DNA from: Caballeronia sp. SBC1
GTDB taxonomy: Bacteria; Pseudomonadota; Gammaproteobacteria; Burkholderiales; Burkholderiaceae
Reading direction: 5' to 3'
NCBI RefSeq assembly: GCF_011493005.1
Contig: NZ_CP049157.1
Span: 1,798,001-1,862,000, forward strand
DNA length: 64,000 nucleotides
Under the pieces are notes generated by a model. It did not search any database and was not told the origin of the DNA. It saw only the letters and a program-made list of their open reading frames with translations. Every line of letters begins with the position of its first letter. Within the stretch, counting starts at the first letter, position 1. This document shows positions 61,052 to 64,000 of the stretch, piece by piece. Made by a program: the position numbers and the translations under genes.

Positions 61052-62461
61052 ATGAATACTCAAATGTCGTTAGGAAGTGCGGAACAACCGGTTCGGATAG
61101 CAATTGTGGGCAGCGGGCCGAGTGGATTTTATGCTGCGGAGGCACTGCTGCAATCGACATACGTGGTGGAGATCACGATGATCGAGCGTCTTCCGGTGCC
61201 TCATGGTCTCGTGCGCAGCGGCGTAGCACCGGATCACCCGAAGCTGAAGCAGTCCACGCTTGTTTTCGACAAGATCGCCGCGCATCCGCGATTCCACTTT
61301 CTGGGAAATGTGGAGGTGGGCCGAGACATAAGTATCGACGACCTCCTCAGGACCCACCACGGCATTGTGTTCGCTTACGGTGCTTCGCTGGACCGTCGTG
61401 TCGGAATCGAAGGAGAAGACCTCCCCGGAAGCCATTCGGCCACGGAGTTTGTTGGTTGGTATAACGGCCACCCGGACTATCGCGACCTCGCGTTCGATCT
61501 TGATCAGGAAGCAGCTGTCATTATCGGGCAAGGCAATGTCGCGCTGGACGTTGCCAGAATCCTGTCAAAACCGGTCGACTCCTTTCGGCATACCGACATT
61601 GCAGAGCACGCGCTAGATGCGCTCTCGAAAAGCCGTCTTCGTGAGATACACGTCGTAGGTCGACGGGGCCCCGCGCAGGCGAAGTTCACCCCAACAGAGC
61701 TTCGCGAGTTCGGAACGATAAGCGAGTGCGCCGCACGCGTTGATCCGGAGCAACTGGCACTGGACGAAGTAAGCCAGTTAGAAGCGTCTGACAAGCGTTA
61801 TCGGAACATTGCAACTAACCTGGGCATTCTCGCGGGATTCGGATCGGCCGCCGAGTCGGATGCTGCGCGTCGCTGTTATTTTCATTTCCTTCGTAATCCT
61901 GTTGAGGTTCTTGGCGAAAAGCGGGTGACAGGTATTCGATTTGCAAAGACGCGACTGGTTGGCGAAGCGTTTCATCAATCGACGCTCGATACGATTGAAA
62001 CCGTCGATATCGACGCTGGCTTGTTGTTTAGATCTGTCGGTTATAGGGGCCGGCCAATCCTGGACCTTCCATTTAACGCCGCGCGCGGCACGCTTCGGCA
62101 TCTCGGCGGACGGCTCGTTGGAGAGGATGGAACGGTTTGTTACGGACTCTACGCGACTGGATGGATAAAACGCGGTCCAAACGGCATCATTGGAACGAAT
62201 CGAGCAGATAGCCTGGAGACAGTCGCGACATTGCTAACGGACATGCCCCATCTTGTGAGATGCGACAAATCCGGCGCGATCGGCGTGGCGGAAATTCTTC
62301 AGCGTCAGGGAAAGAGATATGTCAGCTACCAGGATTGGAGCCGCATCAACGCGGCGGAAATCGCACGCGGCGAGTTGACCGGTAAGCCGCGAGAGAAGTT
62401 TGCAAGAGTGGCCGAGATGCTGGCAGCTTGCATGGGAGCGGAGTCCGCGCAGTCTACTTGA
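61052..62461 (+). CDS. Ferredoxin-NADP+ reductase, adrenodoxin-reductase family
   Basis: The 469-aa flavoprotein: FAD motif IAIVGSGPSGFYAAEALL, HGLVRSGVAPDHPKLKQ, NADP motif AAVIIGQGNVALDVARIL, VVGRRGPAQAKFTPTELREF, and the C-terminal YATGWIKRGPNGIIGTNRAD. This is the FprA/adrenodoxin reductase family. It feeds the adjacent ferredoxin; the terminal acceptor (oxygenase, P450 or other) is not in the window. Confidence 0.92.
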   Translation: MNTQMSLGSAEQPVRIAIVGSGPSGFYAAEALLQSTYVVEITMIERLPVPHGLVRSGVAPDHPKLKQSTLVFDKIAAHPRFHFLGNVEVGRDISIDDLLRTHHGIVFAYGASLDRRVGIEGEDLPGSHSATEFVGWYNGHPDYRDLAFDLDQEAAVIIGQGNVALDVARILSKPVDSFRHTDIAEHALDALSKSRLREIHVVGRRGPAQAKFTPTELREFGTISECAARVDPEQLALDEVSQLEASDKRYRNIATNLGILAGFGSAAESDAARRCYFHFLRNPVEVLGEKRVTGIRFAKTRLVGEAFHQSTLDTIETVDIDAGLLFRSVGYRGRPILDLPFNAARGTLRHLGGRLVGEDGTVCYGLYATGWIKRGPNGIIGTNRADSLETVATLLTDMPHLVRCDKSGAIGVAEILQRQGKRYVSYQDWSRINAAEIARGELTGKPREKFARVAEMLAACMGAESAQST

Positions 62462-62573
62462 ACAGAGCCGACAAGATTTTGGCTTAAAGCTGTCCAGCCG
62501 CCAAGCGTTGCTGCGAGTCGGTCCTAACCGAATCTCCCAAGCGTACTTTCACTTTAAATTATATGGATGTCTA

Positions 62574-64000
62574 ATGTATAGAGACCTCAAAGTAACCACC
62601 AAAAAGACCGCTACTATCTTCAGTCCGTTCGATGGCAGTGTTGTCGGTGAGATGCCAGTAGCGGAAGCTGATGACGTTGAGCGATCAATCTCCCGCGCGG
62701 AAAAAGCATTTCAGGTGACGCGTAAACTGCCGAGGTTTTTGCGCGCGGACATCCTCCTGCGTGCCGCCGAGCTCATTGCAGAACGACGTGACGAGTTTGT
62801 CCGTACTATCGCGGGGGAATCGGGCAAGCCTTTGTATGACGCTCGAGGAGAGGTCGCACGAAGTATTTTCAACCTCAAGAATGCTGCTCAGGAAGCGCGT
62901 CGAAGCAACGGCGAAGAGGTTCCGCTTGACCTCGATGCGGGTGTTTTCGAGTACCAGACGACAGACGCGCAAGGTTGCCCCACGACGCTTGCCGAGCTCG
63001 ATCACGAAGGCTTGGCGAAAATGCGCCGGCGTGTTGGCATTGCACGCCGATTTCCAATCGGCCCGATCCTGGCGATCGCACCGTTCAATTTTCCGTTGAA
63101 CCTGGTTTTGCACAAAGTCGCGCCAGCGCTGGCCGCTGGGAATACCGTTGTTCTCAAACCGGCGCCACAGACACCGCTGACCAGTCAGCTGTTGCTCGAG
63201 GTGATGATTGAAGCCGGATTGCCCGATGGCGCGTTGGAGGTCTGCCATTGCTCGGTTGCACTTGCTGAATCGATGGTCCGTGATGAGCGCTTTGCCATGG
63301 TGACATTCACCGGAAGCGCCAAGGTGGGCTGGCATATCAAGGCCATTGCCGGACGGAAGAAGGTGGCGCTTGAGCTCGGAGGCAATGGCGCGGTGATTGT
63401 CGCCGAAGACGCCGATCTGGATCTCGCTGCAGCGCGTTGTGTTCGCGGAGGAGTGGTCTATGGTGGTCAATATTGCATTGGCGTGCAGCGCATACTCGTT
63501 CACGAGTCCGTTCGCGCGAAATTCGAGGAAAAACTCCTCGCAGGCGTGCGCGCGTGCCGCGTTGGAAATCCGATGGAGGAGGGTATTGATGTGGGTCCGG
63601 TCATCGACGAAGGGTCAGCCGTCCGGATTCAGAGTTGGGTTGACGAGGCGATAGCCAGCGGCGCCAAATTGCTTGTTGGTGGAACGCGGGACGGGGCTGT
63701 GGTTCAGCCAACCGTCCTGACCAATACTGCCAAGGGTATGAAAGTGGAAGATGAGGAAATCTTCGGACCTGTCCTGACCCTTAACAGCTACGGTACCTTT
63801 GAGGAGGCGGTTCAACGCGCGAACGATTCCCGCTATGGCCTGCAAGGGGGTATCTTTACACACGACATCAGGCGCGCTTTCCAGGCACTGGAGGATTGGG
63901 ATGTGGGTGGACTGATGATTAACGACGTGTCGATCTACCGAATTGACAATATGCCTTTTGGTGGCTGGAAAGAGTCCGGGACCGGGCGAGAAGGCACGCG
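62574..64000 (+). CDS. Aldehyde dehydrogenase family protein (3' end beyond window)
   Basis: The frame starts MYRDLKVTTKKTATIFSPFD and is open to the right edge. Motifs: APFNFPLNLVLHKVAPALAA, TFTGSAKVGWHIK, the general-base region KKVALELGGNGAVIV, catalytic Cys in YGGQYCIGVQRI, and the late EEIFGPVL and MPFGGWKESGTGREG. It is near complete. An NAD(P)-dependent oxidation of a semialdehyde is expected; the YCIGV variant around the cysteine is common in lactaldehyde/phosphonoacetaldehyde-type members. Co-directional with the ferredoxin pair 112 bp upstream. Confidence 0.9.
   Translation, partial: MYRDLKVTTKKTATIFSPFDGSVVGEMPVAEADDVERSISRAEKAFQVTRKLPRFLRADILLRAAELIAERRDEFVRTIAGESGKPLYDARGEVARSIFNLKNAAQEARRSNGEEVPLDLDAGVFEYQTTDAQGCPTTLAELDHEGLAKMRRRVGIARRFPIGPILAIAPFNFPLNLVLHKVAPALAAGNTVVLKPAPQTPLTSQLLLEVMIEAGLPDGALEVCHCSVALAESMVRDERFAMVTFTGSAKVGWHIKAIAGRKKVALELGGNGAVIVAEDADLDLAAARCVRGGVVYGGQYCIGVQRILVHESVRAKFEEKLLAGVRACRVGNPMEEGIDVGPVIDEGSAVRIQSWVDEAIASGAKLLVGGTRDGAVVQPTVLTNTAKGMKVEDEEIFGPVLTLNSYGTFEEAVQRANDSRYGLQGGIFTHDIRRAFQALEDWDVGGLMINDVSIYRIDNMPFGGWKESGTGREGT

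Overview
The window looks like a chromosomal or megaplasmid segment of a Burkholderiaceae bacterium (Paraburkholderia/Caballeronia-like). This rests on the GC-rich coding style, the general porin type, the IS21- and IS3-family elements, a recombinase-in-trio element, and many LysR- and MFS-linked catabolic genes. No rRNA, tRNA or CRISPR array was seen.

Layout. 1-3.6 kb: the 3' part of a CadC-type regulator with TPRs, an AtoE-type short-chain fatty acid transporter and a periplasmic PRC-barrel protein. 3.8-13.7 kb: a conflict-system-like island. It holds a small protein resembling effector-associated constant component 1 (EACC1), an O-methyltransferase, a 778-aa protein with two C-terminal membrane helices, a divergent 1349-aa protein combining a HEPN-like RNase motif with a STAND/NACHT-type P-loop NTPase and helical repeats, and a flavin amine oxidase whose start overlaps the NTPase stop. 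13.7-19 kb: small genes and a complete 3424-bp IS21-family element with 5-bp target duplications and two passenger genes besides istA/istB. 19-26 kb: NDH-2 NADH dehydrogenase with a divergent LysR gene, then a tartrate-utilisation cluster (LysR, ttuC, truncated ttuD, ttuB). 27-36 kb: a six-PAS soluble histidine kinase, an SDR, and a three-gene EmrAB/OMF-type efflux operon.

36-56 kb is a region of gene decay. Truncated, internally deleted, frameshifted or IS-interrupted genes follow one another: ISNCY and class II aldolase remnants, a DUF427::MOSC-reductase fusion, four damaged or altered alpha/beta hydrolases, a TetR remnant, the 3' end of vanA, a VanB-like reductase lacking an iron-sulfur cysteine, a frameshifted cupin, a substrate-binding protein with a nonsense codon, and a porin split by an IS3-family element. 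In its middle sits a complete RIT element (44859-48758): three overlapping tyrosine recombinase genes bounded by perfect 30-bp palindromes. It separates the 5' halves of two different IS21 istA genes, both cut at the equivalent codon.

56-64 kb returns to intact metabolism: an aromatic aminotransferase, then a co-directional cluster of aspartate-dehydrogenase-like enzyme, MFS transporter, ferredoxin, ferredoxin-NADP reductase and an aldehyde dehydrogenase that runs off the right edge. Best candidates for new biology are the HEPN-STAND island with its membrane partner and overlapping amine oxidase, and the RIT/istA insertion-site arrangement.
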